Assembly (NCBI GenBank): GCA_037043455.1
Contig: JAWPHD010003104.1
Span: forward strand, 164,577 to 228,576
Source of the DNA: Cyrtodaria siliqua
Lineage: Eukaryota; Mollusca; Bivalvia; Adapedonta; Hiatellidae
Direction: 5' to 3'
DNA: 64,000 bases
The position numbers were made by a program, and so were the translations under genes. Of this stretch, positions 23,461 through 35,706 are shown piece by piece; positions within the stretch are counted from its first letter, which is position 1; each line of letters begins with the position of its first letter. The notes under the pieces were generated by a model. The model did no database searches and was not told where the DNA came from. It saw only the letters and a program-made list of their open reading frames with translations.

Positions 23461-25084
23461 ATATCAAAATCTTGCCCAGAAAGGTCCAAAAACTAAAAAA
23501 TATAACAAAATTACCAATAATGCCATTTTTCGAGACCCTGTTAATTCTTCTAGATAGATAAAATAAATAAAAAATATCCTTTATTTCTCTTTTTAATGAT
23601 GGTATTTTTCTTACTTTAAAAAGGAGTTTGAAGGAAAGTTTCACTATGTCAACTGCCAATTAACAACTAGATGGGTTTAGGGTGCAGAACTGAATTGTAC
23701 CCACCAAGGACGATGACCCTTGGGTCATTATTGACCACACCCTCGGCTTGACTTATATTTTATATAGAAATATTCAGGTAGGACCAACACCACAGTGTCA
23801 GTGTCCGTCCGATTGCTGGAGGCTCCATTACTGTGGTTATTATAACACCAAAACTTGTGTGACATCAAGTCTGCAGCTCATGTGATACTTCTTACATTTA
23901 AGGGACCTTTATCAGCTGAATAAATGATGCTTTACAACCCTTTAACATTATACAATTATATGTGACATAATGTCATATCAGTTGGAATGGGCAATGGTGA
24001 TATCAGAGTAAAAATGGCAATGTTGGAGATCATTATTTATACTGGAATGAATATCATGTTATCAATTCCCATTCAATTTAGTTGGTTATTCCCACTGGCA
24101 GAATTTTACCTCCTGCTGGGAACAACAGTAGTCCATTTCTTTGGCCCACCACCAACTAAGGCCCTTGTACCAGTATGGACCAGGTAGCAGATGCAAAACT
24201 CTTTAGTTTTTGTTATATAATTTCCACAACTACTATAAAATACTATAACTCATATTATGTTAATTATTCCTGGTTTTGTGCATGTACAAGACAAACAGAT
24301 ACCATAATGTCAATGTCAAGATAGCAAATGTCTGAGTAAATAAAAATGGATAGGTCATAATTGTCATATAATATATTCTATATGGATAGCCAGTGCAGAA
24401 TAACTATATCATTCCTCTGCTGTCATGTGGCCAGGGCGATCATCAACAAGAAATCAGCAAACATTTATCTTCAACCTTCAAAATAGCTCTATGGACTATC
24501 CAATCCAAGCTTTACTTCATTCACAACATACCAGGGTATGAGGCACAGTGCCACCGATTAACACCTTGACTATATATCGGTCAACAATGTAAATCAAATA
24601 TGATACACCTCTTACTAGGTATTGGAAAATGTGTTACACCTGATTACTGGCAGAAAGGACATTGTAATGGGATCGACACTTGCAAAAATGTGAAATATTT
24701 TCCCATTGTTGGGATCAACATTGAATGAATATTGTAACTATTGAATATGGAAAGCTTGCCTTAAATTTGAGTTGGTACCTAATCTGGATAGAATTACCTC
24801 CACTCCTTTACCAACAAAACACCATCCATGTTTTAAGGTGAAATAAGGGTAAACATTAAGTTTTAAGCTGTTTTTCAGACGTTCTTGCTTCCTATGGTTT
24901 GATTAGGGATCGTCAGTGCAGTGATTTTGATTTAAATCTTATCTTCCAACAATAAAGGTGATACAGATACCTGTGGAGTACATACCCGGGTTGCATATCA
25001 CTAGCACCTTGTACGACAATCACCTATTCAATACAACCATCTATAGAGACGACAACAACCCCTTCAGCACAAATATTTACCAAA
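23461..25084. other. Intron 3, no recognisable feature
   Basis: AT-rich intronic sequence; no exon or repeat structure seen. Confidence 0.4.
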
Positions 25085-25290
25085 TGTTTGTTTGTTTGGT
25101 GTTTTTAATGTAATTTTTCAGCACATTTTAGGCTATGTATGATGATCAATTTTTCAGTGGTGGAGACGGACTACACGCCATCCTTAAGAATTTACACTTT
25201 CACACTTACATGTACAAGTCAAGCTCCCTGTGGGATTTGAACCCGCAGTAGTGAGAGGTTAGAAGGTTTCAAACGCAGCTTCTCGACCAT
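25085..25290 (-). mobile_element. tRNA-derived SINE, minus strand
   Basis: On the minus strand a box B-like GGTTCAAATCCCACAGGGAG is followed by the same body as 35455-35706, ending in the TTTAATG..CAAAC region. Confidence 0.65.
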
Positions 25291-25299
25291 GGAAGGTCT

Positions 25300-25440
25300 T
25301 TGCTTGGCAGGGACAAAACTACAGATATTTGCTTGGCAGAGAGCAAAACAACATATACTCGTATTTGCTTGACCCCTACTAGAGATAATTGCTTGGCTCT
25401 TGCTAAAGATCTTTGCTTGATAGGGAGGGTTCAACCTACA
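25300..25440. repeat. Degenerate TTTGCTTGGC repeat
   Basis: TTTGCTTGGCAG or TTTGCTTGAC recurs about five times at 22-38 bp intervals, too diverged for a fixed unit. Confidence 0.5.
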
Positions 25441-26343
25441 GAAGCTGTAGCTTAGAACATCCTCATTTATATACGGCCAAACAAATTAGGCATTTAAACG
25501 GCATGGAATGGCCTTATTGAACTGAAACAACAATAACTTCATGTATTAGTAGTTTTTTGCCATCCATTGCAAAGATTTTTTGTATAAACATTCTTGATCA
25601 GATACATGTATGAAGGAATATTATGAAACTGTACATCTAATATTTTGGATTCTATTTCTTGTACCTCTGTAGGCATATCCTAGACCAGCATTATTCCTTA
25701 ATAGTTTAACCATTTCCTCTTTTAAATAACTATTCGAGAATGATTCCCTATACATGTAAAGAGGCAAATATCTCAACTTTCATGGTCTGATCTGAACATA
25801 ATAGTTATAAATTCAGCCACGAAGGGAAACAAAACTTGAAATAAAAAAAATATTATTTTTATCATACATGACAATAAATTATACTTATGATTTTTTTTTA
25901 TAACTTATAGACTGATACCAGTCTACGCATATCTGATATCTTCAAACTGATTTACAGTATAAAAACACATTTTGTATATTTTACCCCCAAAGATATTGGA
26001 AATGCTTTATAATAGTTTATGCTTCGTGGTTGGGGTCAATCATTAGATAGGAGATACAGCCTAATCCGGACCTTTAACCTACTTATGAGCTATATACGGA
26101 AATAAACACAATAAAGAGATTGTTTTACAGCTGATCTAGATCTCAGTATCTGTTTCAATAAACAATTGAAGATATATGTACACGAAATATCTACACTATA
26201 TTGATGTATAAACATCATAAAGATATTAAATTTGACCCGAATTCAACAAATTATGGAAGACATTGGTACAAGACGAGGGAAATAAACTGTTGTGGACAAC
26301 AGCTTCACGAACATCTATTGTTCTGTATTAAGATTAGAACCAT

Positions 26344-26565
26344 TGCCGTGGCGTAATGGTAGAGCGTCTGTCTCGCATGCAGGAGTTTGTGGGTTCTATC
26401 CCCGACCGGGTCCTTACAGACTTTATAAAAATGGTACTAGTAGCACTCTTGTATGAAGCTCAGCATATAAAGGGTAGTGCTAAGGACTGGACGGCCCGGT
26501 GTTGGTATAATGTGACTGGGTGGTGTATCTTGTCATGTGTCTACATCATGATATACCAGTTTTTT
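26344..26565 (+). mobile_element. tRNA-derived SINE, plus strand
   Basis: The head is tRNA-like: box A TGGCGTAATGGTAGAGC, an anticodon-like CTCGCAT loop and box B GTGGGTTCTATCCCC. The acceptor stem does not pair, so it is not a working tRNA gene. The body ACTTTATAAAAATGGTAC..AGGGTAGTGCTAAGGAC is the usual bivalve SINE body. Confidence 0.75.
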
Positions 26566-26822
26566 CTAAAAAATGGGCTCCCTAACCAGGTCATTTTGTG
26601 AAAAAAAGAGTGATAACAGTCTGATTTGTGAAAAAAGTATTGAAAGATTAATCGTTAATAGCGATATTACTCAATACAGGCATACATTGTTTTCTACTGA
26701 AAACTGATCCAAAACAAAGCAGTTAGATGGGGAAATGTTGTTTACCAAAAAAAACACGCCTCAGTAGTGAAATTTTTTATCAATTTTGAATTGTGAAGTA
26801 GCCGAATTTCGGCCCATTATAG

Positions 26823-26910
26823 AAGGAATTGAATTGAATTGGGGTTTTAAGGCGCACCAACACATGAAAAGGTTATATGGCGCCTAGCAGGCATGAACAT
26901 GCCAGGCTCA
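26823..26910 (-). mobile_element. SINE tail fragment
   Basis: GAATTGGGGTTTTAAGGCGC and GGTTATATGGCGCC resemble the tail region of the SINE at 1372-1527. Confidence 0.45.
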
Positions 26911-27717
26911 TCTTCCATGTACCTTGAGATAAAATATGGAAAATGGGCCTAGAACCTTCTCACCCTGAACTGCAGAGTTGCTGCAAATTCTATCGTATAA
27001 ACTCCATTTACGCTGGAGCAACGTTATTGTTTTTCTGCCACTCCTCTTTTGATGCGAGCGAGATGGCACCTGAAACAATGCAGGGATCATGATGAAGACC
27101 TTTAATGAACATGAACAAAAAATGATAAAATGAACATGAATTTGGGGGGATTCTACCCCTCTGCCTACCCCTCCAAAGGGATCTGCAGTGGCCCTATTCT
27201 TTGCCCCGTGACCAAACGGGGCCCCCGACAACCACACGGGGCCATTATAGAAGGAAAAAAAGCCCTGGTGGCAGCCCTATAAAATTGAGCACAGAGCTGA
27301 CTAACTGCAATAAGACACTGATAGATTGCTAAAAGTGACGTTAATACCCCATAAATATAAATTATACACACAGATATAAACATTAAGATACCATTCACAC
27401 GTTTTCAAATGAAAAATATTTGTCCATAATACCAGCAATCAAATGTTTTACTGCATTTAACTTAAAAATACATAAACACCACATTAGCTTGCATTAAAAT
27501 CATGCTTCCGAAACTAGCAGAATAATAGTTCAAAGTAATATTTAGAAAATAAAAGATAATTGTATGAAATACACTTGTATGAAGGTGTTTTCATGCATGT
27601 TGGATGATGGGTATGTATGATTTAATCTTAATGCCAGTGAAGGAATTTAATGAACACTTCTTTTTTGCGACCTTAAAGGGACACATGGCAATCTTGAAAT
27701 ATTTATCACTCATTAAT

Positions 27718-28180
27718 TGAATTGGATTTTATAGTCGCATCAAAAGGTAAGGCCAAAAAAAAATTACCTGTGTTTCTGGTGGCCCGACCAACCCTATTTT
27801 TAAACTTTTTATGAGAAAAAATAAATAAAATAAAATTAAATTTGTTCTGAACAATGATTTATCACAATATATCGAGGTAAACTGACATCCCAGAGAAACT
27901 TTCAGTTGCATCATCAACTTGTAATGGGGGTTTATGAGATAAATACATGTAGAATCTCACAATATCTTGCTCCAAAAAAAAAAATATAAATAAATAAAAT
28001 AAAAATGCCTTACCTACATGTACCCTATTTTTTCAGAGCATGCAATAGGAAACACACCTATTTTATATTTGGCCTATATGGCAACTTTTACACCTTTTAC
28101 TGGTAAAGGAAGACCCCAGATGCTCCTCTGGGCAATTTTCGTGCACAGGCGAGCACCTGGGTAGAACCATCAACGTTCCG
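27718..28180 (-). mobile_element. SINE inserted in the outer MITE
   Basis: TTGAATTGGATTTTATAGTC at the left and GGAAGACCCCAGATGCTCCT at the right are the two halves of the SINE at 1372-1527, separated by an inner MITE. Confidence 0.75.
27749..28076. mobile_element. Inner MITE, AGGCC family
   Basis: The left end AAGGCCAAAAA and TGTGTTTCTGG faces, reverse-complemented, AGGCCAAATATAAAATAGGT and GTGTTTCC. It lies within the SINE. TA is present at both junctions. Confidence 0.7.
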
Positions 28181-28413
28181 TTAAAATTACATCTAGATTT
28201 ACTAATCAAGTATCAGTTTGACTTTAAGCCTGCTTGCATATAATTAATAAAAGGTAATTAAATTTGGGAGTTTTCCTCTCTGTCATAGCTTTAAATATAC
28301 ATTTGTATAATACTGATGCAATATACTTATAAATGATTTGCTTTGATTATTAATCATGATTAAACGGGACGCTGTGACTTTTAAAAAAACATCAATATTG
28401 CCGTCTGTCCAGT

Positions 28414-30127
28414 AAAACATGTAGATGCACGATTAATACAGAGATTCGGGAATCTTTTAAATGAGTTTGTGCTGACAAATTTATGGGAAATGAGTTTTTG
28501 TAACTAATTGTTTGCCATTTTTTAACAACTTTTTAAGTACAATATAGTTATAATTCTCTTCTATTCCCTTATCATCCATCTTTATTTCCGATAAATTTCA
28601 AGTTTTGTCACAGGTAAATGTATTTTTAATGGCAGACACTAGGTATAAAGGTGGTAACCTGGTGTCACGAAGTACAGGGTTATTGTCCTAATACTCGACT
28701 GGACATCTGCTACTTCAAACACATCCCCTCTACAAGTTTATTACACTAACATGGCCATTTACATTCAGGGCATCACACATATTAAAATATAATAATGAAT
28801 CACACAGAAGGATTTACATTACGCCTCATACACGCATAACATGTCAGGTATACGAACAGGAGACATTATACGCCCACTACAAGCATAAAACGACAGGAGA
28901 CCATGTTACGAATGGACCTCAATTCAGTGCTCATACTGGCCATTTTCAATTAAAAGCCACACATTTTGTTTAAAAAATAAACCAACGATGATACCGTCAT
29001 AAGGGCTGGGTTCATCGTGAGTGGTCAGGACCCCACTCAAATGTTGTTGTTTTTTAGAAATATCTAGGCAACCTTTTTTCTAGATATATAAATGATTAAC
29101 CAGTGAAAATAGACCAAAAATTTAAATTTACAGAAATTTTACTATTTTTTTTCCATTTAACAATTATTTTTTTTCATTTCCCATGCCTGAATTATATGTT
29201 CGGTATACTATAATTATATTAGATATTCCACACCACAATGTCACCATACATGTATTTCTATAAACTTTATTTTAAATTCTCAAAAAATGCAATTTTGCTA
29301 TTAGAAGACATTTTCAGTGTGATGTAATCTGCTATTTAAATAACACCATTCAAAACTGTATCTTAGATCTTGGCCACTTGAAAGGTTGTAAAATATATCA
29401 GAACATAGATCTGCCTTGCATGAACTGTTTCAACTTGTTTTTTTAAATTTAAAAGGATCTACACAATGCTTAAGCAGATCTCCTCAAATCCTTGAAGCAT
29501 CGGCTAAGTGGTACATTACATATACATATTTTGGATTATTATTTACTAACATGCTATTGATGTCATAAATTGTTATTGCTAAAATTTCACTTGTTATATA
29601 TTGTCACTAAAATACTGTTCTCAATTCATGGTGGGTATATTTTAAAGATCGTACTATAGATAGGACAAACAGTGAAGGTGGCTTTTGTGTATTGAACTAC
29701 TGGTAATTGGGGCAATTTCTGTATTGACATTAGGGATCAAAATTTCTGGCATTAAATCCAGTCCAAATTTCATTGATAAAAAGTCTACTAGACAAACTAA
29801 ATGGGTTAGAAATTTAAATGGTAACCCAACAGAGAAAGCAAAAACACACAAAGGGTAATACTCATATTAAATTTCAGCAGAAACATAATTAAAGCAATTA
29901 AGACCAATTCATTTGCAGTTTATTTTACACTATTGTCAAATTTATAATATTCAATGTTAGATCTAATCAAAATCAAATTTGAAATGCTTACATTTTTTGG
30001 GTCATATTTTGACAAATTTCAAAATAATAGATTTCAGGATATTAGTGTTGTTTGAGGTTTAATGGCATTATTCCACTGAATCAAATGGCTCACCTACACT
30101 GCTATTGCACACATGAGAAAGATATAG
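28414..30127. other. Intron 3, no recognisable feature
   Basis: AT-rich intronic sequence with no gene or clear repeat. Confidence 0.4.
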
Positions 30128-30231
30128 AGATTACTTAACTGCTGGGATCGATTACAGTGAAATCCTTCACAAGATGGTACACCATCGAGTGAATGATTTC
30201 ACTATAATTGAACCCAGCAGTTAAATAATCT
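30128..30231. repeat. Near-perfect 104-bp palindrome
   Basis: AGATTACTTAACTGCTGGGA on the left pairs with CCCAGCAGTTAAATAATCT on the right, and the pairing continues to the centre at GATGGTACACCATC. It should form a hairpin in the pre-mRNA, about 570 bp downstream of exon 3. Confidence 0.8.
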
Positions 30232-30803
30232 GTTTATTACATTTTAAATCTGTTTATGTATGATTTTAACAGAAATTATTTGCTTTACTGAACATTATCG
30301 ATGGATGACGTCAACGTCAGCAACATGGTATTGATGTCATGAATCAACGGAACAATTAGTGGTTTTTTTTGTGTTCGAAGTTAGTTGTTAATAATTAGCG
30401 ATTATGAATATTCTTTCACTGAGAAATCCCAAACTTTCACTTATAATAATGTAATAAAAAAAAATATTTTGATTTCTTCCATCTTAGAAACAAGTTCTAA
30501 AAGGTTGCTATTTGAATTTTGTCTTCAAAGTACAAAAAAACATCGGTTGAAGCAAGCGCACTGAACCATTAGTTCATTAGAAAACTTAAAGAACCACTGA
30601 AGTTAAAATAATGACCAATACAATTTAAAGGTCAAGGTAGTAAGGAAATAAATGGAAACTGACGCACGAACAATAAGGGTTTGAACTGACCCAAATTTTT
30701 ATTAAAATGATAAATTTATCCAGAGGAATCCCCTGCTACAGAAAGATTAGAATGTTCTGGTGTACATGTTTCTAGGTTTAGAGGTTGTAGACTAACAACT
30801 TAC

Positions 30804-30869
30804 ATTCTCATCCACAGAGTATGCCAGCTCGCCATCATCATACAGAATGAAGAACCGCCGCTGCCATCT
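30804..30869 (-). CDS. MPRIP: MPRIP exon 3, PH domain 1 core strand
   Basis: This 66-bp micro-exon of 22 residues has a TGTTACAG acceptor and an AAT|GTAAGT donor, phase 0 on both sides. It begins RWQRRFFILYDDGELAYSVD, the beta-3/beta-4 signature of PH domains (K/R-W-x-R-R-F-F-x-L). It joins exon 2 exactly as in vertebrate MPRIP, where the same motif directly follows the N-P-x4-R segment. It is too short to appear as an open reading frame and was found from the motif and the splice sites. Confidence 0.9.
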
Positions 30870-31435
30870 CTGTAACAAAAAAACAAACACATCATAATAA
30901 TTATTAAAGTAAAACATGGTGAAAACCGATACTTTCTAAAAGTAAATTAATTGGATGGTTAGCTTCAAATAGTATGAAAAAAGATGATGAACATGGTTTG
31001 TTAAAAAAAAATACTATGTTAAATACATATCCTTGGAGGCTGCTGAATTGTGGTGCTTCATTTTGAATATTACGTAATATTTTTTAAGTTCATTTTTATA
31101 TATAAAATACATGCAGTTCTTAATGTATATTACATGTACCTTTATAGAGATGCAAATATAGGTAGTTTGCATTAATATTTAACTTAACTATCCCTGTACA
31201 TTTGCTGGACAGTGAGTCTCAATAAAACCAAGTCTGTAACATTATCAAGTTTTTGTTGGGTTCATCAATTTCTAAGGGCACTGTGGCTTATATAATTTAT
31301 TAAAATGCGCACGTCCTTGGTACCCTTAACACATTTTGTTAACATCTTGTAACATGTCAGTATCATTACAAGGTGTTGGAGTGTGCTCAACCATTGTAAC
31401 TGTAACGTTGTCCATATCAAACACACAGTTGGTAA

Positions 31436-31754
31436 GGCCTAAAAAAAAAATGTGTGTTTCTGGTTTCACCCTGTCAAAAAAGTTAGGGTAGGTAGGTAGG
31501 AAAAAGTGTTTTTTTAGATATTTTTTTTATATATATTGTTCGCATATATTATGCCATTTTTGTACTAATGCAACTTTTTGATAACCTTTGCAATCCAGAT
31601 TAGATGCTTAACAACTCTGGCTAATAAAATTATCATTTGAATAAAAAAAAATAATCTTTTTTAGATTATTTTTTTTCGCTAAAAATATTTAGGGTCGGTT
31701 GTGATAAAGTAGGGTCGGTCGGGAAACCGGAAACACACATATTTTTTTTTAGGC
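31436..31754. mobile_element. TIR element, GGCCT family, copy 1
   Basis: The left end has GGCCTAAAAAAAAAATGTGT and TTTCTGGTTTC; the reverse complement of the right end has GCCTAAAAAAAAATATGTGT and TTTCCGGTTTC. The interior (TTTTGATAACCTTTGCAATC) is nearly identical to that of 41952-42463. Confidence 0.75.
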
Positions 31755-31759
31755 ATAAC

Positions 31760-32826
31760 ATAACAATAACTGTTATTGTTATGGTTATGGAGTTAACTGG
31801 TTAACTACATATAAATAAAGAAGTTACAACAGTTTTGCTTTGAACCCTTGATATACATGTAAAACCCATCTGATATAATATACATGTAGTACAAACAGTG
31901 TGTTCATGAATTAATATTCATCTTTTCATGTACCCACAGCACAGCTTTCTTTAAACTTTATTTCTATTGTAAATACAGAAATATTTAACTTATTAATAAA
32001 TAATAATTATCAATATATATTAATAAATTAAATACAAATCATAACAGCAGGCCCTATGTACAATATCTGTAATGCCTTAGAAATGTGAAATCTCCTAGGA
32101 TGTAACAACACCACACGCTGTCATAATGATACCATGAGTCAAATTATACAATATTATTTTGCCATAAATCCACACCATGACAGTGCGCTCATATTTAAGT
32201 GTGGTTACCCACTTAAGATGTAGTTAAATATCTAGAAATCTTGAATAACCACAAAATTGTTGCAGCATGTGACTGAAACCCAGAACACCACACGCCTGGT
32301 GAAGGATATAAGACGAAAACAAAAACATTGTAGGAAGTGTCATCTCCTTTGTCCATTATCTCCTTCCTATTCCATGAAGGACAGTAGTAAATCTGATAAG
32401 GCACACAACAAAATGGCCTTTTATGAAAACAGAAGAAGATATTCTTTATCTATATAATTATAATGCTCCATGTGAGCTTTTCTGACAAAGAACATGTCAC
32501 GCTCGAAATAAATCTGCATTGAATGCTGATGTTAAAATTTTGAAGATGAATTATCACAGTGTTGTCCTCATTTTTGTACTGAAATGGTAAATTGTAAATG
32601 TTGGTATCAAGCGTAAGTTTTACAAATGTCTTCATCAAATGTTGCTTTTGTAGTCATTGACAAGTAACGATATCAAAAGGCCAAGGTCACACAAGTTAAG
32701 AGACCTTAAAACTTAACATGACCTATAATTTCACACAAACTTTATTGGTTCAAGTCAATTTTAATAAGCGGCACAGGACATTGTTCAATCTGTTTGTGAT
32801 TGCTTCTTAGAAAAAGAAAAAAAAAG
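31760..32826. other. Intron 2, no recognisable feature
   Basis: AT-rich intronic sequence; no coding segment seen. Confidence 0.4.
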
Positions 32827-33290
32827 AGCACCGCCTAGTGGGGCATATAATTATGCCCGTCGTTTCATTGTTGTAAACCTTATACTTTGAAAGTTATTGG
32901 CAATGTTAAGTTCTGGGTTAAACCTTTTTTCTAAGGAAGATAATTTAAAAAAATATGAATCAGAGAGTTACCAGGGCCTTCACAATATGTATACGTATTC
33001 ATTGGATCATGCTGAAAATGTGAGCAAAGTTTCATTCTGTACGCCAAATTATAAGCCAAACTCAATAATTGTAAAAGGCAAGGTTAATTTCCATGTTTAA
33101 CCTTTTTTCACAGGGAATAATTCGAAAAATATTAACCAGAGAGTTATGGGCCTTCATTGGATCATGCTGAAGATGTGTACAAAGTTTCCTTGTTGTAGAC
33201 GTTATACATTGACAGTTAGTTGTCAGGTAAAAGTTAACGGACAGACGGACGGACAACACCACTACAATACGTCCCTACAGGTGTATAAAA
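32827..33290 (+). mobile_element. Pearl-like element, GAGCACCGCCTAG family, copy 2
   Basis: Starts AGAGCACCGCCTAGTGGGGC, has cores with GTTAAACCTTTTTTC and CAGAGAGTTA, and ends GTTAACGGACAGACGGACGG and GTGTATAAAAAC. Compare 17424-17850. Confidence 0.7.
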
Positions 33291-33361
33291 ACTGAATTGT
33301 GTGAATGTTTATCAAATCGTCTAGTTCATTCATTTTCTCTATTAAATACATTCCTCTGAGG

Positions 33362-33416
33362 GTTTTGATGGCCCGTATAGAGTTAAAGTGGGACGTTGAC
33401 CCGGACACGTCCTTCA
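33362..33416 (-). pseudogene. Degenerate partial copy of MPRIP exon 4 in intron 2
   Basis: About 55 bp match the middle of exon 4 (VKDxSGSTSH stretch), including a 20-bp identical core (plus strand AGTGGGACGTTGACCCGGAC). A 2-bp insertion shifts the frame after N-S-I. The start and end of exon 4, and its splice sites, are missing. It lies between exons 2 and 3, not next to exon 4, so it is a displaced fragment rather than a working alternative exon. Confidence 0.75.
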
Positions 33417-33509
33417 CATGATGAATAAACGTATAACCATCACACTGAGTTTCAGGTTCATATTCAATGTACACTAAAGTAAAACTATTACTAAGATCCA
33501 TTATGCGTA

Positions 33510-33760
33510 CAATTTAATTATTGTTAATAAGAGAGTTTGTTCTGAAAACCTAGACTCTGCTCAAGTTTTGATGTATGTACATGTACATCACTAATAGTTT
33601 TGATATACAGTTTTGTAATGATTTAAGGCTTTTATAAATTCTTGTTTTGTGATACTACACATTATTTAAATTATATGTGCATCTGTTGGCAATGTAATTC
33701 CCATTTAAATTAATTCGTCGAGCTTTTCAGAACGAACATTTTCATTAACACTATTTTAAC
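33510..33760. repeat. Diverged relative of the 59012-59200 element
   Basis: GGCTTTTATAAATTCTTGTT and TCGTCGAGCTTTTCAGAACG match phrases at 59075 and 59195 in the same order, with many changes. Confidence 0.45.
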
Positions 33761-34089
33761 CAAAAGGTTACATGCAGCTTAAATTAACGCATAATATGCA
33801 AATTTACATATGAAACTGAAACTCATTATGAAGGTTTTCATTTGTATATGGAATGACACCAATCACTTTTCTATATCGTCTCTGTCCCTTTAAAATTCTC
33901 GAGATTCCTTCATAGAGTCATTCATAATGCTAAACAAATCACAAGAGCAGTGTTCTGGAAGCAACCTTTCAGTAACATGTTAAGGACTCTAAACACTATA
34001 GATCACCTAAAAATACTGTAGATAATGCATATAAAAGATACCTTACAAAGTGATTGGTAATTAATACTGTACAGATGATGAAAACTTAC

Positions 34090-34170
34090 CCTTGTCTTGT
34101 CCAGGGGGTTGTTGAAGTCATAGCCTGGTGCCACAAACAGGTAGCCACACTTCGAAACCTTCCGTGTTGC
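34090..34170 (-). CDS. MPRIP: MPRIP exon 2, start of PH domain 1
   Basis: These 81 bp encode 27 residues, bounded by a TTCATTGCAG acceptor and an AGG|GTAAGT donor, phase 0 on both sides. The peptide includes [20 protein letters not shown]. It aligns with the beta-1/beta-2 part of PH1 in MPRIP, where the vertebrate sequence has a G-W-L-L-L-A-P block followed by a D-F-D-N-P motif. The insert between the first two strands ([11 protein letters not shown]) is specific to this family rather than to PH domains in general, which supports the assignment. A long inverted-repeat element lies about 235 bp upstream in intron 1. Confidence 0.9.
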
Positions 34171-34404
34171 CTGCAATGAATTAAATTGTTGTTTAAATAT
34201 CTAATCTGTTTATTTAGAACTGTCCTCAAAACTAAAAGACATGGGTAGGATTCAGAGGTATCTGGGACGACATGACCTTTCTATTATTATTCCACCCGTT
34301 CTTTTTGCATGCCTCAGTGGTGTAGGCTCCGGTACAACAGACTGCCAGGCTAAGCTCCGCTTTCCACGAATGAAGCAGTGAAAGTGAGGCGGTTGTACGC
34401 ATAC

Positions 34405-34925
34405 TGCAGATGCCAGGTTGCTATCAAGAAAAGCTCTGTAAAATAGTTTGACCAAAGACACAAGCTATCCGAAAACTACTTGAGAAGTTTTGAAAAGCCT
34501 CCTGCAAAAAGCCGAAATTTTTGTAAACAACTACATATACATGTATTACATAGAAGGTTACTGTAATGACAGCCGCCATTTTAGCCAGGGCGGAAGTGCG
34601 TAATAATTTCCCATAATTCATATACTGTTTTCCGTCAAATCTGCATTTGCAACTGTCATTGCAGGGAATCAGACTAAAATAAGTTCTCCCCAAAATAAAA
34701 CAGAATTGAATATGCAATGCTATTATATTCTGGGGAGAAATTATTGCGCACTTCTGCCCCCGGCTAAAATGGCAGCTGTCATACCTTCTATGTAATATAG
34801 TTGTTTACAAAATTTCGGGTTTTTTTGTAGGAGGCTTTTCAAAACTTCTCAAGTAGTTTTTCAGATAACTTGTCTATTTTACAGAGCTTTTCTTAATAGC
34901 CACCCGGCACCTATGGTTATAAGTG
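34405..34925. mobile_element. Long foldback element near exon 2
   Basis: Arms of roughly 190 bp (34405-34612 and 34733-34925) are inverted copies. Both include AAGAAAAGCTCTGTAAAATA, CTACTTGAGAAGTTTTGAAA, TTGTAAACAACTA and GCCATTTTAGCC. The 120-bp loop is unrelated. It is in intron 1, about 235 bp upstream of exon 2. Confidence 0.85.
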
Positions 34926-35454
34926 CAATGATCAGCAGTTCACAGCGTCAGTGGAACTGCAACCCATGGGTTAATATTATAACCAAGCATCCTACCACTA
35001 CCACTAGGACCATGGCACCAAGTTAAATAAGAAAAAATATACCAAGATCATACATGTACATGTAGTTGTAGCTATGGTAACAATCACAATCCGAAAAAGT
35101 TTAGGTCACTTGCCAATGTATTCCGATTACTCCACACATTGACAGACCACTTTGAAGGAACTCTGCCCAAAGCATAAATGCATTTTGATGGACAGGATCA
35201 CTGATACATGTATAACTGTCTGATGGTATAGTGTGTTTGACGACTGGAATCTCGCATGTATATACATGTATACATACTACTCAAAATTTGCTAAGGATCA
35301 CTTTTTTGCTGTCTGAATTATAGCATTATTTCTATTTTACATGAAATTATTTAGGGCAGTGTACGGTCATGTGATCTCATGACTTGATTCAAATTGTGGA
35401 ATTATTGAAGTATCAATTTGACCTATATTTCATCCAAAGTAGGTCAAAGACCTT

Positions 35455-35706
35455 TCGTTTATATGGTGTTTACGTCATTTTTAACACATGTTAGGTTATA
35501 TATGACGGTCAATTGTTTTGTGGTGGAGGCAGGCCACCCACTTTTCCTGGGTAGAACCAGTACTATACTATTCACCTCCCGCCATCCGTAAGAATCGACA
35601 CTTCCTCACTTACAAGTCGAGCTCCCAGTGGGATTCGAACCAGCAGCGGTGAGAGGCGAAGGTTTACAACGCAATGTCGTTTAAAACCATTCGGCCATGG
35701 AGACGC
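35455..35706 (-). mobile_element. tRNA-Ser/Leu-like SINE, minus strand
   Basis: The minus strand begins GTCTCCATGGCCGAATGG (box A) and has GCTGGTTCGAATCCCACT (box B); GTCTCCA and TGGGAGC nearly pair as an acceptor stem. A conserved body follows to GTAAAC. Copies: 25085-25290 and a fragment near 13253. Confidence 0.7.

Larger units (their letters stand above)
27673..28413. mobile_element. Outer MITE (CACGGCAATC family) split by nested inserts
   Basis: The left end TTAAAGGGACACATGGCAAT and right end ATTGCCGTCTGTCC, plus the interior TTTGACTTTAAGCCTGCTTG, match 12683-13016. About 460 bp of SINE and inner MITE are inserted after the left 45 bp. Confidence 0.75.

Noticed and set aside
26344..26415. 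A tRNA-Ala(CGC)-like gene
   Set aside because: Box A, box B and an anticodon-like loop are present, but the acceptor stem does not pair and a SINE body follows.
35620..35706. A tRNA-Ser/Leu gene on the minus strand
   Set aside because: The stem nearly pairs, but a second copy with the same downstream body at 25085-25290 shows that it is a SINE head.
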